DNA of 64,000 bases from an uncultured Flavobacteriales bacterium (GTDB lineage: Bacteria; Bacteroidota; Bacteroidia; Flavobacteriales_D; Crocinitomicaceae), in the NCBI GenBank assembly GCA_913046365.1, contig CAJWRM010000006.1:1-64000 (forward strand), in the 5' to 3' direction. Numbering within the stretch: the stretch's first letter is position 1; each line of letters opens with the position of its first letter. The notes under the pieces are model-generated. The model was not told the origin of the DNA. It worked only from the letters and a program-made list of their open reading frames with translations, and made no database searches. Position numbers and translations under genes: made by a program. Shown piece by piece: positions 1 to 8,361 of this stretch.

Positions 1-121
1 CATATCTGGTTCAAAATTAGTGGAACAAAACCCAGCGACACTTAACAAAGGATAATTTGCGTTTTCATGAATAAAGTTTTAGGTATTGCCTATCTTTATG
101 GTGACTAGAATTAAACTCAAT

Positions 122-739
122 ATGAAAAATGTCTGGGGATATTATGTTTACTTTCCAAAGGAACAATTGGAAGACTATTTAAAGTTGGACTTTCAGGAAT
201 ACCTTAATATCTATTATTCAGAAACACCTGAGCATTGGTTTGTTCTTAAAAAAAATGTGAATATTGCTTTTGCTGCTGATACAGATGAGAAGAAGGCAGA
301 AGTGCTTAAGAATGATGTTTTTATGACCGAATTTGATTATTCACTTATGCATGAAAAGTATTCACTATTATGCACTATGTCCTTACCTTTTGATGATGAT
401 ATCCTTAGATGGGTCGCTTTTCTTTATGGCTATAACAGGTATTTTGAAAAAATCGGTAATCCTCCATTAAAGTTGTGGTTGAATTCGAACAATTTCAATC
501 ATCCTTTTGATGAACCACCAAGTGAAAATTATTTTAATAACATGGGATTGCTGGAGTTGGCATCTACATTTGAGCATGGCCAGAACGATTTCGGGGATGC
601 TGATCAGTACGGGGGTTTCTTTGCTAAAGAGTTACATGAGATGATTGTGGCTGGTCGGAAACCTGAAAATGTCACTCAGGTTCATTGGGATGATATGCGC
701 CAAGAAATAATTGATGCTGCAACAACTGAAAAACCTTAG
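122..739 (+). CDS. Uncharacterised protein
   Basis: About 205 residues, rich in Asn, Phe, Tyr and acidic residues; no signal peptide, membrane segment or motif that I recognise. The frame is open from a TTG at 86 and an ATG at 98, but a TATCTTTA sequence at 91-98 resembles the -7 promoter box of this phylum, so I prefer the ATG at 122 (protein begins MKNVWGYY). Its stop overlaps by a few bases the stop of the convergent gene at 736-1185. Soluble cytoplasmic protein by appearance. Function unknown; an immunity-type or other accessory protein is possible but not supported by any motif. Confidence 0.6.
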   Translation: MKNVWGYYVYFPKEQLEDYLKLDFQEYLNIYYSETPEHWFVLKKNVNIAFAADTDEKKAEVLKNDVFMTEFDYSLMHEKYSLLCTMSLPFDDDILRWVAFLYGYNRYFEKIGNPPLKLWLNSNNFNHPFDEPPSENYFNNMGLLELASTFEHGQNDFGDADQYGGFFAKELHEMIVAGRKPENVTQVHWDDMRQEIIDAATTEKP

Positions 740-1185
740 ATTAACTTATCACTGCATAGATCAATCATTAACTCTAAACGTAATTTAAATTTATAGTTTA
801 TATTTCCTGTGGTAAATTCGGACAACGATTTTTCATAATTACCGAGTGATTCCTTGTTTTTTTTGACGAACGATGTGTAATGAGGGAAGCCATCTTTACG
901 ATAGTTCCAATCGGGTTTTTTTTCGAGAAGACAATCGCCATATTGAATACCTGTCGATGTACCATTAATTAAATTTTCCTTATTTCGATTGTTTTCATGT
1001 AAATCGAAAAGTACTTCGTGCGGGTCAGGTATATACAGGCATAATCTAAAAACGCCTTTGCTGGTCTCTATATGCAGCTCATAATCATTTTTGTGACTGA
1101 CTTTTAGATTGTATTTTTCACACAAAAATTCTGCAGCCATTTCACGAGCCTCTTTGTAATTATGTCTTATTGTGGTGCCGTTCAT
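736..1185 (-). CDS. Uncharacterised small protein
   Basis: 149 residues, charged, without signal peptide or transmembrane segment; I do not recognise the family. The N-terminal half (about residues 1-65) has an alternating pattern suggesting a small alpha/beta domain, and the C-terminal half is Lys/Asn-rich. It ends tail-to-tail with the gene at 122-739, the two stop codons overlapping (736-739). The ATG at 1185 is the only plausible start. Nothing in the neighbourhood suggests a role. Confidence 0.6.
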   Translation of the reverse strand: MNGTTIRHNYKEAREMAAEFLCEKYNLKVSHKNDYELHIETSKGVFRLCLYIPDPHEVLFDLHENNRNKENLINGTSTGIQYGDCLLEKKPDWNYRKDGFPHYTSFVKKNKESLGNYEKSLSEFTTGNINYKFKLRLELMIDLCSDKLI

Positions 1186-1281
1186 GTAAATGTTTTATTA
1201 AAGGTATTGATATAATTCATTGGACCCATAAATTTACAGCCTAAAATCCGAACGATTTGCCTTGTGTTTTGTTAAAGAGAC

Positions 1282-1809
1282 ATGCAATTCAACAGCTCAT
1301 TACCCATCTACAGCGTTAGCGAGCAAATTTCCGTTGACGTCTCTCCACAAAAATTGTGGAAGCTCATATCCATGCCTGAGAACCTAAACCTTTGTCATCC
1401 GTATTGCAAAAAAAATACCGTACAAAAATGGGGAGGCATAGGTGCCAAAGACACCCTCGAGTATTACAATGGCTTGACCTTGCACCGTGAATTCATTGAA
1501 TGGCATGAGGGGCAGGGCTATACGCTCATTATCGGCAAAAAAGATGTGGCCACAGCTCGTGTGACGTGGCAGATTAATGCCTTGTCGGAGCAAAGCGCAG
1601 AGCTTTCTATTGGGATTGAATTGTTACCTGACGTCGCTTTACGGCGCTATGCACCCTGGCTTAGAGGCTTGATTCGTCGCTTTTATTTTATCCCAAAAAT
1701 GCAACATTACATTCACACTGTGGTCAAGGGTTTCAAATACTATGCAGAGCACGAAACACCCGTCAACAAAAATCAATTTGGCTACAACGCCATGTTTTCG
1801 GTTAAATAA
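1282..1809 (+). CDS. SRPBCC (START-like) family protein
   Basis: 175 residues. The opening segment (V-S-E-Q-I-S-V-D-V-S-P-Q-K-L-W-K-L-I-S) is the typical first strand and helix of the SRPBCC/polyketide-cyclase-like fold: a beta strand, a 'P..lW..is' helix start, then strands with G-G-x-G-x-x-x-T around residues 50-57. These proteins form a helix-grip cavity for lipid or aromatic ligands; the ligand cannot be told here. No signal peptide, so probably cytoplasmic. It lies 60 nt before the GNAT-like gene and may be co-transcribed with it. Composition is richer in G+C than most of the window. Confidence 0.7.
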   Translation: MQFNSSLPIYSVSEQISVDVSPQKLWKLISMPENLNLCHPYCKKNTVQKWGGIGAKDTLEYYNGLTLHREFIEWHEGQGYTLIIGKKDVATARVTWQINALSEQSAELSIGIELLPDVALRRYAPWLRGLIRRFYFIPKMQHYIHTVVKGFKYYAEHETPVNKNQFGYNAMFSVK

Positions 1810-1869
1810 GCAAGATTCACTAAATTCGCGAAGCACTAGCTAAACCATAACCTAAACCACCAATAAAAC

Positions 1870-3057
1870 TTGTCCCTAAAAACAGCAGCCGGCAGTATCC
1901 ACAAAAGAGCGGTCTTTGATGCCGTTTCTGAGCTACCCCATGCAGACTGGATCAAGGTACAAAACGGACGCAATATTTATCTTTCGCTGCCGTACCTCAG
2001 CGCACTTGAGCAAGGAATGGGAGGGGAGCTGAACTTCTTTTTCTCCATCTCCTACAATGCCCAAGATGAACCCGTGCTGATTGCGGTATTTGTACGGGTC
2101 AAATTTGTGGACAAGCGCAAGCGCTTCGGTGATTCGGTTTTTAAGCTGCGTTTCCCTTTTAAAAAGAAACTTGAAAATATTTTAAGCATCAATGCCTTGG
2201 CCTGTGGCAATGTCTTTTCGGCAGGGGAGAACGGAATGCTATGGACGGAGGAGCTCCAAGCACAAGATGCCTTTGAAGAGGCCGAAAGGGTACACCAAAT
2301 ACTAATGACCGAGCACGATGCAAACAAGGAGGTATCTTTGCGTGTGTTCAAGGATTTTTGGCCACAAACCGTTCCATCCGCAAATCGACTCATTGAAAAG
2401 GGCTTCTTTGATTTCAAAATTGACGTCAATATGGTCCTAAAGATCCATGAAGATTGGAAGACCATCAATGATTACCTCATGAGCATGAAGACGAAGTTCA
2501 GAACGCGGGCCAATGCAGTATATCGAAAGTCAGCGCCCCTGATCATTAAAGCTTTAAATGCTCAGGATATTACAGAAGAATCTGAGCACATTGTACGTTT
2601 GTTTGATAGTGTCCTAGAGAAATCTGATTTCCATATTGGAACCATGAACCCAAAGACCTTTGCAGCGTGTAAAGAAAACCTCGGAGATGATTTTATCTTT
2701 ATGGCCTATTATATGGATGAGAAAATGCTTGGATTTAGCACCGCATTTCGGAATGCAAACTCGCTAGACGCTAACTATGTCGGACTTGACTACGCGTACA
2801 ATGAAAGCTACGATGTATACCAGCGTATTTTGTACGATTATGTGGAGCTCGCCTTACAAACCAAGGCTACGGAGCTGCAGTTTGGACGCACCTCTGAAAC
2901 CATCAAAAGTGCCGTAGGGGCTGTGCCTGTGGATATGACCATTTATATTCAGCACAAGAGGAGCTTGTCTAATGTAATACTCAAAAAAGTCATTCAATCA
3001 GTGGCACCGAGCCCTTTTGAATTGCGCAAACCTTTTAAAGCCAATTTTAAACAGTAA
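1870..3057 (+). CDS. GNAT/FemAB-like acyltransferase (peptidogalycan-type)
   Basis: 395 residues. The C-terminal two thirds fit a GNAT-fold transferase of the BioF2/FemAB type: 'KTKFRTRANAVYRKS' near residue 210, a central segment ending 'DDFIFMAYYMDEKMLGFSTAF' in shape, and 'LQFGRTSETIKSAVG' near 340, which resembles the end of the acyl-binding core. The substrate is unknown. The start is TTG at 1870: the frame is closed by TAA at 1864 and the first ATG would remove about 50 residues. The stop overlaps the next start by one base (TAATG), so the two genes are translationally coupled. The gene has noticeably high G+C (33 of 60 bases in 2221-2280). Confidence 0.65.
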   Translation: MSLKTAAGSIHKRAVFDAVSELPHADWIKVQNGRNIYLSLPYLSALEQGMGGELNFFFSISYNAQDEPVLIAVFVRVKFVDKRKRFGDSVFKLRFPFKKKLENILSINALACGNVFSAGENGMLWTEELQAQDAFEEAERVHQILMTEHDANKEVSLRVFKDFWPQTVPSANRLIEKGFFDFKIDVNMVLKIHEDWKTINDYLMSMKTKFRTRANAVYRKSAPLIIKALNAQDITEESEHIVRLFDSVLEKSDFHIGTMNPKTFAACKENLGDDFIFMAYYMDEKMLGFSTAFRNANSLDANYVGLDYAYNESYDVYQRILYDYVELALQTKATELQFGRTSETIKSAVGAVPVDMTIYIQHKRSLSNVILKKVIQSVAPSPFELRKPFKANFKQ

Positions 3058-4070
3058 TGGATTCATTATCACAAATCGTATTAGGAGCCGCAGTCGGAGA
3101 AGCCGTTCTCGGAAAAAAGATTGGCTCAAGAGCAATGCTCTGGGGAGCGATCGCTGGAACTATTCCAGATCTGGATGTTTTCTTGCGTTTTTTTACTGAT
3201 CCAATCACGTCCACGGAGATGCACCGTGGTTTTTCACATTCATTGGTATTTGCCATTTTAATGGCACCCATTATGGGCTGGATTGCCAATAAGATTCATA
3301 AGAAACGTGAAATAGGTTTCAGGCCTTGGACCAAGCTGTTTTTTCTTTGTATCGTTACCCATCCCTTGCTCGACAACCATACAACATGGGGAACTCAGTT
3401 CTTTTGGCCTTTTGAATACAGAATCGCGTTCAAAAACATCTTTGTTGCCGATCCTTTGTATACCCTTCCATTCTTGACCTTCTTGTTGATAGCGATGTTC
3501 CACAAGCGGACCAATCCTAGACGGAGCATGTTCAATAAATTGGGATTGATTGTCAGCTCGTCCTACATGGCATTGACCATTGTGCTCAAAGGTATTTCTT
3601 ACTATCAGTTCCGTGCCCAACTGAAAAAGGATAAGGTTGAATACCTAGACATGGATACCAAGCCAACGCCACTAAATACGATTTTGTGGAATGCCCAGGC
3701 AGAGACAGAAACTGGCTACCGTGTAGCGAACTATTCCTTTTTCGATAGCCAAGACATTGAGTTTTCCAATGAATTCCCCAAGAATGATTACCTCCTCGAA
3801 CCCTACAAGGACCAAAAAGCGGTGCAGCAACTCATTAAGATTTCGGCTGGCTGGTACATTGTTGAGGAAATTGAGGGCGAGCTCTTCTTTGTAGACATAC
3901 GCTTTGGACAGATGGGTATGGACATCAATAAAGCACCTTTCTTATGGCGCTACAAGCTCATTCCAAACGAAAAAGGACAAATTCGTGTCGAACGTGCGCG
4001 ACAAGACTTTGGTAAATCATCTGCAGAATCTGTTTTCAGTGAACTTTGGAGCCGCATCAAAGGAAATTAA
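3057..4070 (+). CDS. Membrane-bound metal-dependent hydrolase, YdjM family
   Basis: 337 residues. The N-terminus (MDSLSQIVLGAAVGEAV) and the metal-ligand motifs P-D-L-D (about residue 38), H-R-G-F-S-H-S (about 58) and T-H-P-L-L-D-N-H (about 103) are those of the YdjM/DUF457 family of membrane-bound metal-dependent hydrolases. Four or so hydrophobic segments lie in the first 190 residues; the rest is a soluble domain. The physiological substrate of the family is not established. It starts within the stop codon of the preceding transferase gene (TAATG) and ends 32 nt before the convergent LysE gene. Confidence 0.85.
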   Translation: MDSLSQIVLGAAVGEAVLGKKIGSRAMLWGAIAGTIPDLDVFLRFFTDPITSTEMHRGFSHSLVFAILMAPIMGWIANKIHKKREIGFRPWTKLFFLCIVTHPLLDNHTTWGTQFFWPFEYRIAFKNIFVADPLYTLPFLTFLLIAMFHKRTNPRRSMFNKLGLIVSSSYMALTIVLKGISYYQFRAQLKKDKVEYLDMDTKPTPLNTILWNAQAETETGYRVANYSFFDSQDIEFSNEFPKNDYLLEPYKDQKAVQQLIKISAGWYIVEEIEGELFFVDIRFGQMGMDINKAPFLWRYKLIPNEKGQIRVERARQDFGKSSAESVFSELWSRIKGN

Positions 4071-4102
4071 AAGCAGCGCTTTCCGATAGGATAAATTTGG
4101 CG

Positions 4103-4705
4103 TTACAAGAAAGGGTGAAGCAATAAGCGAATCGAGAAACAAATCATTAGTACTCCAAACACGCGAAAGACATTCTTTAGCTTTTGGGGCTCAATCAAGT
4201 GGCTAATGCGCTCGGCAAATAGGGCTTTTAAAACATCTGTCGAGAAAATCACAGCAAGGGTAACCATCAATGACAATAGGGCAGTGCCTTGGTCGTAGAG
4301 CGCCTCGGTGTAGCTCACAAAGCCAAACCATACCGCAAATACAAAGGGGTTCACAAAATTAATCAAGAAGCCATTGATGCTATACACCAGTAGAGAGCTT
4401 CTTTGAAGTCGGCCTTTCACGATCGTATTGAGGTTTGGTTTTAGCACATATTTTAGCCCAATCAAAAGTAAGATTGTGCCTCCGATAATAGACGCCCAAA
4501 ATACAAAGCTGGGTTGCGCGATAAATTCAGTAGTACTATAGAGTGCTATTCCCAAACAAAGCATATCTCCGAGGATAATTCCGAGTGCAACAGATACTCC
4601 TGCTTTAAAGCCTGATTCTATAGAACTCTTGAGTAGGTAAAAGAAAACTGGCCCAATAAAGAGCAAGGTACCCAACCCCAAAAAAAAACCTGTTAAGAGC
4701 GCCAT
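4103..4705 (-). CDS. LysE family translocator
   Basis: 200 residues with about six transmembrane segments. The opening 'GFFLGLGTLLFIGPVFFYLL' region and the following 'SGFKAGVSVALGIILGD' are characteristic of LysE/RhtB amino-acid or small-molecule exporters in the inner membrane. The substrate cannot be assigned. The start overlaps the stop of the 54-residue membrane protein just upstream (one-base overlap), so the two are probably one operon. It converges with the YdjM-family gene. Confidence 0.85.
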   Translation of the reverse strand: MALLTGFFLGLGTLLFIGPVFFYLLKSSIESGFKAGVSVALGIILGDMLCLGIALYSTTEFIAQPSFVFWASIIGGTILLLIGLKYVLKPNLNTIVKGRLQRSSLLVYSINGFLINFVNPFVFAVWFGFVSYTEALYDQGTALLSLMVTLAVIFSTDVLKALFAERISHLIEPQKLKNVFRVFGVLMICFSIRLLLHPFL

Positions 4706-4869
4706 TATTCCTTGTTTTGCTTCTTCTTATATTGCTGAAAGGCTACACCAAAAACCAGTCCTAGAGAGATCCCTAAAGCAATGTTGTCAAATGCTACACC
4801 AACCGCTACTCCGATGCATAATCCAATGCCAATATAGTAGTCAGCTGACTTTTTTTTCTTCTCATTCAT
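4705..4869 (-). CDS. Small membrane protein
   Basis: 54 residues when started at the ATG at 4869 (MNEKKKKSADYY). Two hydrophobic, Gly-rich stretches (IGIGLCIGVAVGVAF and ALGISLGLVFGVAF) form a helical hairpin and the ends are Lys-rich. A longer reading frame from 4914 exists, but that start lies in an intrinsic terminator (4885-4908), so the shorter one is preferred. Overlaps the LysE-like exporter start by one base. This type of glycine-zipper small protein is frequent in Bacteroidota; function unknown. Confidence 0.65.
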   Translation of the reverse strand: MNEKKKKSADYYIGIGLCIGVAVGVAFDNIALGISLGLVFGVAFQQYKKKQNKE

Positions 4870-4880
4870 AATGTAAAGAT

Positions 4881-4908
4881 AAAAAAGCCCGACCAACGGC
4901 CGGACTTT
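4881..4908 (-). terminator. Intrinsic terminator (minus strand)
   Basis: On the minus strand a 10-bp stem (AAGTCCGGCC with GGTCGGGCTT, two G-U pairs, GTT loop) is followed by a run of T (plus-strand A run from 4881). It would end transcription of the sulfatase at 5005-6621 and separates it from the small membrane protein/LysE pair. Confidence 0.85.
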
Positions 4909-5004
4909 CATCATATTTAGTAGTAATGCTACTACTATTTAGTAAGGTGTATTTCTTTAACTTCTTCTGGCTTCATTGTCCATTTGAAGTAAATTAGGTC
5001 ATGG

Positions 5005-6621
5005 TTATTTCATGATTTTATTGGGTTCATTATAAACCCGCTGAATCACTGTGTCGGTCATTCTTCTCATTTGTTCCATTGAGCCATCGTCTTTGTATTC
5101 TTTTCTGAGTGCTTGGAGCTCTTTTTTAAGGCTTTCAATCAATTCTGCTGGGGCTTCGGAATAGATATTGCGCATTTCATTTGGATCTGTTTTTAAATCA
5201 TATAGCTCCCATTCATCCATTGAGTAATAGAAGTGCATGAGCTTATATCGGTCTGTTTTTACGCCATAATGAGGTTGTACTTTATGCCATATTGGATACT
5301 CGTAATAATGATAGTAGACAGATTTTCTTTTGTTCTTATCGTCTCCTTCAAATGCTCCTTTAAAGCTTTTTCCTTGCATTTGGGCTGGGATATCTAGGCC
5401 TGCCATATCTAAGAGTGTAGGTGCGAAGTCAACGTTCATGACCATCGCATCCGAGGTGGTTCCTGCTTCAATGGTTCTTGGATTCTTAATTAAGAAAGGC
5501 ATTTTGAACGATTCTTCATACATCCATCTTTTGTCAAACCAACCGTGCTCGCCAAGGTAAAAGCCTTGGTCCGAGGTGTAGACTACAATGGTGTTCTCGC
5601 TCAAACCATTTTCTTCTAAATAATCTAAAACGCTTCCGACTGCGCGGTCAACACCAGCAACACATCTCAAGTAGTCTTTGATATAAGTCTGGTATTTCCA
5701 ATACTTCAGTGCATCGCCCTTCAAGGAGTCATTTGGCGACCAATATTGTCCCTTGTCTCCATAGGCAAGCCAACGCATTGAATCCCTTCTGGACAATCCA
5801 GGAGGCGGCACCTGCTTCATATCTCTCCTGTTCAGGTGGTTTCCAATTTCCATCATGTTTTCACTTGCTGCAAGTCGTCCTTCATAGTCATCATTAAAAG
5901 TTTCCGGAAGCGGAAAGTCAAAATCGCTGAACAGGTCATGAAACATTGAGTCAGGTCTCCAATCTCTATGCGGTGCCTTAAATTGATATAGTAGCATAAA
6001 TGGTTTTGTGGTATCTCGATTTGCCAACCAATCCAAACAATCATCTTCGATGGCTTTTGTAGAGTGTCGCTTCGTTTCTGTCACGGTATCTTTTCCATTG
6101 ATACAAAATTGAGGATTGAAATAGGTTCCCTGTCCACCCCAATTGATCAAAACCTTAGAATAGTCAAATCCTGTTGGGGTCGTTCCTAAGTGCCATTTTC
6201 CGATGACTGCGGTTTGGTAACCATTTTTTTGGAAAACCTTAGGAAAGGTAAGCTGCTCGCCATTAAAGTCTCCGCCATCAACATTTTTATAAAATCCATT
6301 GACGTGTGAAAATTTACCTGTCAATATGGAGGATCTACTCGGTCCGCAGATCGAGTTGGTACAATAAACAGCATCCATTCGCGCACCTTGCTGGGCAATA
6401 CGATCGATATTAGGCGTTGGCGCAAGCTTGCTGATTTGAGAACCATAAGCACTGACCGCTTGGTAGGCATGGTCATCAGCCATAATATAAATGATATTTA
6501 GTGGCTTATTTTCTTTTTTTGCAATGCCTTTTTGTTCTTCATTTGTTGAATTACACGCGTAAAGCGAGAGTAGAAAAAGACCAGCAATACCGAATATACT
6601 GCAAAGACTGTAGGGTTTCAT
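5005..6621 (-). CDS. Sulfatase (S1 family), lipoprotein; GlcNAc-6-sulfatase-like
   Basis: 538 residues. Signal peptide with lipobox ending at C23 (L-Y-A-C), so an SPII lipoprotein. The alkaline-phosphatase-fold sulfatase core has metal residues D49-D50 (M-A-D-D), the maturation site C92-G-P-S-R whose Cys becomes formylglycine, then 'GKWHLG' near 142 and 'VYTSDQGFYLGEHG' near 350. Length and motifs ('WELYDLKTDPNE' near the end) fit S1 sulfatases; the 'TNSICGPSRSSILTGK' context resembles the N-acetylglucosamine-6-sulfatase group, a guess at substrate only. Transcribed alone, divergent from another sulfatase; a TAnnTTAGTGT motif (6718-6728) lies 97 nt upstream. The FGE at 15628 is the likely activating enzyme. 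Confidence 0.93.
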   Translation of the reverse strand: MKPYSLCSIFGIAGLFLLSLYACNSTNEEQKGIAKKENKPLNIIYIMADDHAYQAVSAYGSQISKLAPTPNIDRIAQQGARMDAVYCTNSICGPSRSSILTGKFSHVNGFYKNVDGGDFNGEQLTFPKVFQKNGYQTAVIGKWHLGTTPTGFDYSKVLINWGGQGTYFNPQFCINGKDTVTETKRHSTKAIEDDCLDWLANRDTTKPFMLLYQFKAPHRDWRPDSMFHDLFSDFDFPLPETFNDDYEGRLAASENMMEIGNHLNRRDMKQVPPPGLSRRDSMRWLAYGDKGQYWSPNDSLKGDALKYWKYQTYIKDYLRCVAGVDRAVGSVLDYLEENGLSENTIVVYTSDQGFYLGEHGWFDKRWMYEESFKMPFLIKNPRTIEAGTTSDAMVMNVDFAPTLLDMAGLDIPAQMQGKSFKGAFEGDDKNKRKSVYYHYYEYPIWHKVQPHYGVKTDRYKLMHFYYSMDEWELYDLKTDPNEMRNIYSEAPAELIESLKKELQALRKEYKDDGSMEQMRRMTDTVIQRVYNEPNKIMK

Positions 6622-6699
6622 ATTAAAATCGTTTTTAGGTAACTGTTTTTAAGACCAAATCTAAAAGCAGAAAACAATTGTGTTTTAGGTCTGAGTCCT

Positions 6700-6710
6700 T
6701 ATCTTAGTGT
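6700..6710 (+). promoter_or_regulatory. TAnnTTAGTGT motif, copy 1
   Basis: TATCTTAGTGT, 58 nt before the sulfatase start at 6769 and pointing to it. It resembles the phylum's -7 box (TAnnTTTG) but reads TTAG and continues GTGT. The TTAGTGT half forms an inverted repeat with copy 2 (7-bp arms, 7-nt spacer). The same 11-mer pattern precedes every transcription unit of the sulfatase locus. Confidence 0.55.
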
Positions 6711-6717
6711 TTCAAGG

Positions 6718-6728
6718 ACACTAATATA
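6718..6728 (-). promoter_or_regulatory. TAnnTTAGTGT motif, copy 2
   Basis: Minus-strand TATATTAGTGT, 97 nt upstream of the sulfatase start at 6621 and pointing to it. With copy 1 it makes a face-to-face arrangement in the divergent intergenic region. Confidence 0.5.
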
Positions 6729-6768
6729 ATTAATTGAATTAAGTTGTGACTTACAAAAAATATAAAAC

Positions 6769-8349
6769 TTGAAAATATACCTGATTTCTGCACTCCTTTG
6801 CGTATCTACACTTTGTAACGGACAAGCATCCCCAAATTTTTTATGGCTTGTCTGCGAGGATCAATCTTTGTTTTTTTCGATGTATGGAGATTCAAGTGCG
6901 CATACACCAAATATCAATCAGCTGGCTGAAGACGGGCTAGTATATCAAAATTGTCATACACCTTCTCCTGTTTGTGCGCCAAGCCGTAGCAGTCTGATTA
7001 CAGGAATGTATCCTACAACACTCGGTACACAACATATGCGCGCCTATAAAAAGTCAGCCGCAAAGAATGCAATCAATTCGCATAATTCGCTCCCATATTA
7101 TAATGCGAAACCAAAGAAACCTGTTCGATTCTTTACCGAAGACCTTCGGGCCAACGGATACTATTGTACGAATAACTCCAAAGAGGATTACAATATGCCG
7201 ATCTCACCCTTGGCATGGGATGAAAGCAGTCAAGAAGCACATTGGAGAAATAGGGAAGAGGGTCAAGCTTTTTTTTCTGTCTTTAACTTTAATGTAACCC
7301 ATGAGTCTAGAATTTGGAAAAACGAGATTACATACTCAAAAGAAGAATTGGGAAATGTTCGAATCCCGGATTTTTTCCCTGAAGACGACCGAATTAAAAG
7401 TGATTTCTTGACCAACTATAAAAACATTGAAAAGCTGGACCAACAAATCGGCGTAATCATAGCGCAGCTCAAAGCAGATGGTCTGTATGACAATACCATA
7501 ATCTTTTTCTTTAGCGACCATGGTGGTCCTTTTCCGCATTATAAACGTTCTATTTATGAGACAGGTTTGCGTTGTCCAATGGTGGCAAAGTGGAATGATT
7601 CTGCTTGGACAGGAAATACCTATCAGCTTATCAGCTTTGTTGATTTTGCACCGACAATACTGGATGCAGCAAATATCAAAAGAGAATTTCCATTTGAAGG
7701 TGTTTCTTTCTTTAAAAAAGACCAGCGGCGATATAGCTATGCGGCTACCGACAGATTTGATGGAGGTATAGATATGCGCAGGAGCGTTCAAGACAGAGGT
7801 TTTAAGCTGATATATAACGGCGACACAACAAGTCCTGTTTATAAGCCTGTAAAATACCGTGAACAAATGAAAACGATGCGGGTATTGGATTCTCTTCAGG
7901 AGAAGCAGGAGCTGAGTGCCTATTTTTCGAATTGGTTTTCAAAAAATAAAGATCGTTTTGAGCTGTATGAAGTTTCGGAGGACTACTATGAGGCGAACAA
8001 CCTAATGCCTTATCCGCAAAATGAACGAATTTTTAAAACATTACAGCAGCATTTATTCACTTGGATGGAGGAGTCTGATTTTGGTAATTTAAGCGAATCA
8101 GCAATGCTAGAGGCTATGTTTACCAGCTCCATGACCATACCAAAGCTGAATGTTCCGAAACTTATTTTGAATGAGGCAGGTTATCTCATTGAGTCTAATA
8201 ATCTATATGCCTCGGTGGGTTGGCGAAACAAGAATGAAAGTGTTTGGAAGATCTATACGGCGAACGAGCTGATACATCCAGAGGATGACTTCGAGGTTTT
8301 GCTCTTTCAACCTGGGTATGAGGTGTTGTTGAAAACCTTTAAAAAATAG
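6769..8349 (+). CDS. Sulfatase (S1 family), secreted; N-sulfatase-like
   Basis: 526 residues. The N-terminus (KIYLISALLCVSTLCNGQA) is a signal peptide, probably SPI. The sulfatase core includes C69-A-P-S-R followed by S-S-L-I-T-G-M, and 'FFFSDHGGPFPHYKRS' near 250. The first metal motif reads C-E-D-Q-S rather than the usual A-D-D-Q-G, as in some heparan N-sulfatase-like (S1_8-type) members; the 'TLGTQHMR' stretch after the active site also fits that type, but the substrate is unproven. Start is TTG: an in-frame TAA lies just upstream (6763) and no ATG fits the signal peptide. Single gene, convergent with the glycosidase at 8362. Confidence 0.92.
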   Translation: MKIYLISALLCVSTLCNGQASPNFLWLVCEDQSLFFSMYGDSSAHTPNINQLAEDGLVYQNCHTPSPVCAPSRSSLITGMYPTTLGTQHMRAYKKSAAKNAINSHNSLPYYNAKPKKPVRFFTEDLRANGYYCTNNSKEDYNMPISPLAWDESSQEAHWRNREEGQAFFSVFNFNVTHESRIWKNEITYSKEELGNVRIPDFFPEDDRIKSDFLTNYKNIEKLDQQIGVIIAQLKADGLYDNTIIFFFSDHGGPFPHYKRSIYETGLRCPMVAKWNDSAWTGNTYQLISFVDFAPTILDAANIKREFPFEGVSFFKKDQRRYSYAATDRFDGGIDMRRSVQDRGFKLIYNGDTTSPVYKPVKYREQMKTMRVLDSLQEKQELSAYFSNWFSKNKDRFELYEVSEDYYEANNLMPYPQNERIFKTLQQHLFTWMEESDFGNLSESAMLEAMFTSSMTIPKLNVPKLILNEAGYLIESNNLYASVGWRNKNESVWKIYTANELIHPEDDFEVLLFQPGYEVLLKTFKK

Positions 8350-8361
8350 CGTGTAGCTTTA

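Noticed and set aside
1-55. Possible C-terminus of a gene entering the window from the left (frame 1 ends HIWFKISGTKPSDT; frame 2 ends about 17 codons in)
   Set aside because: Two plus-strand frames are open to a stop (43-45 and 53-55) and nothing decides between them; too short to support.
2052-2468. 138-codon minus-strand frame
   Set aside because: Antisense to the GNAT-like gene in a G+C richer region, where such frames occur readily.
4918-4937. Hairpin TAGTAGTA-ATGC-TACTACTA
   Set aside because: No T run and no role other than lying before the stronger terminator at 4881-4908.
7336-7866. 176-codon minus-strand frame opposite a sulfatase
   Set aside because: Antisense to well conserved sulfatase sequence, unusual composition, no motif.
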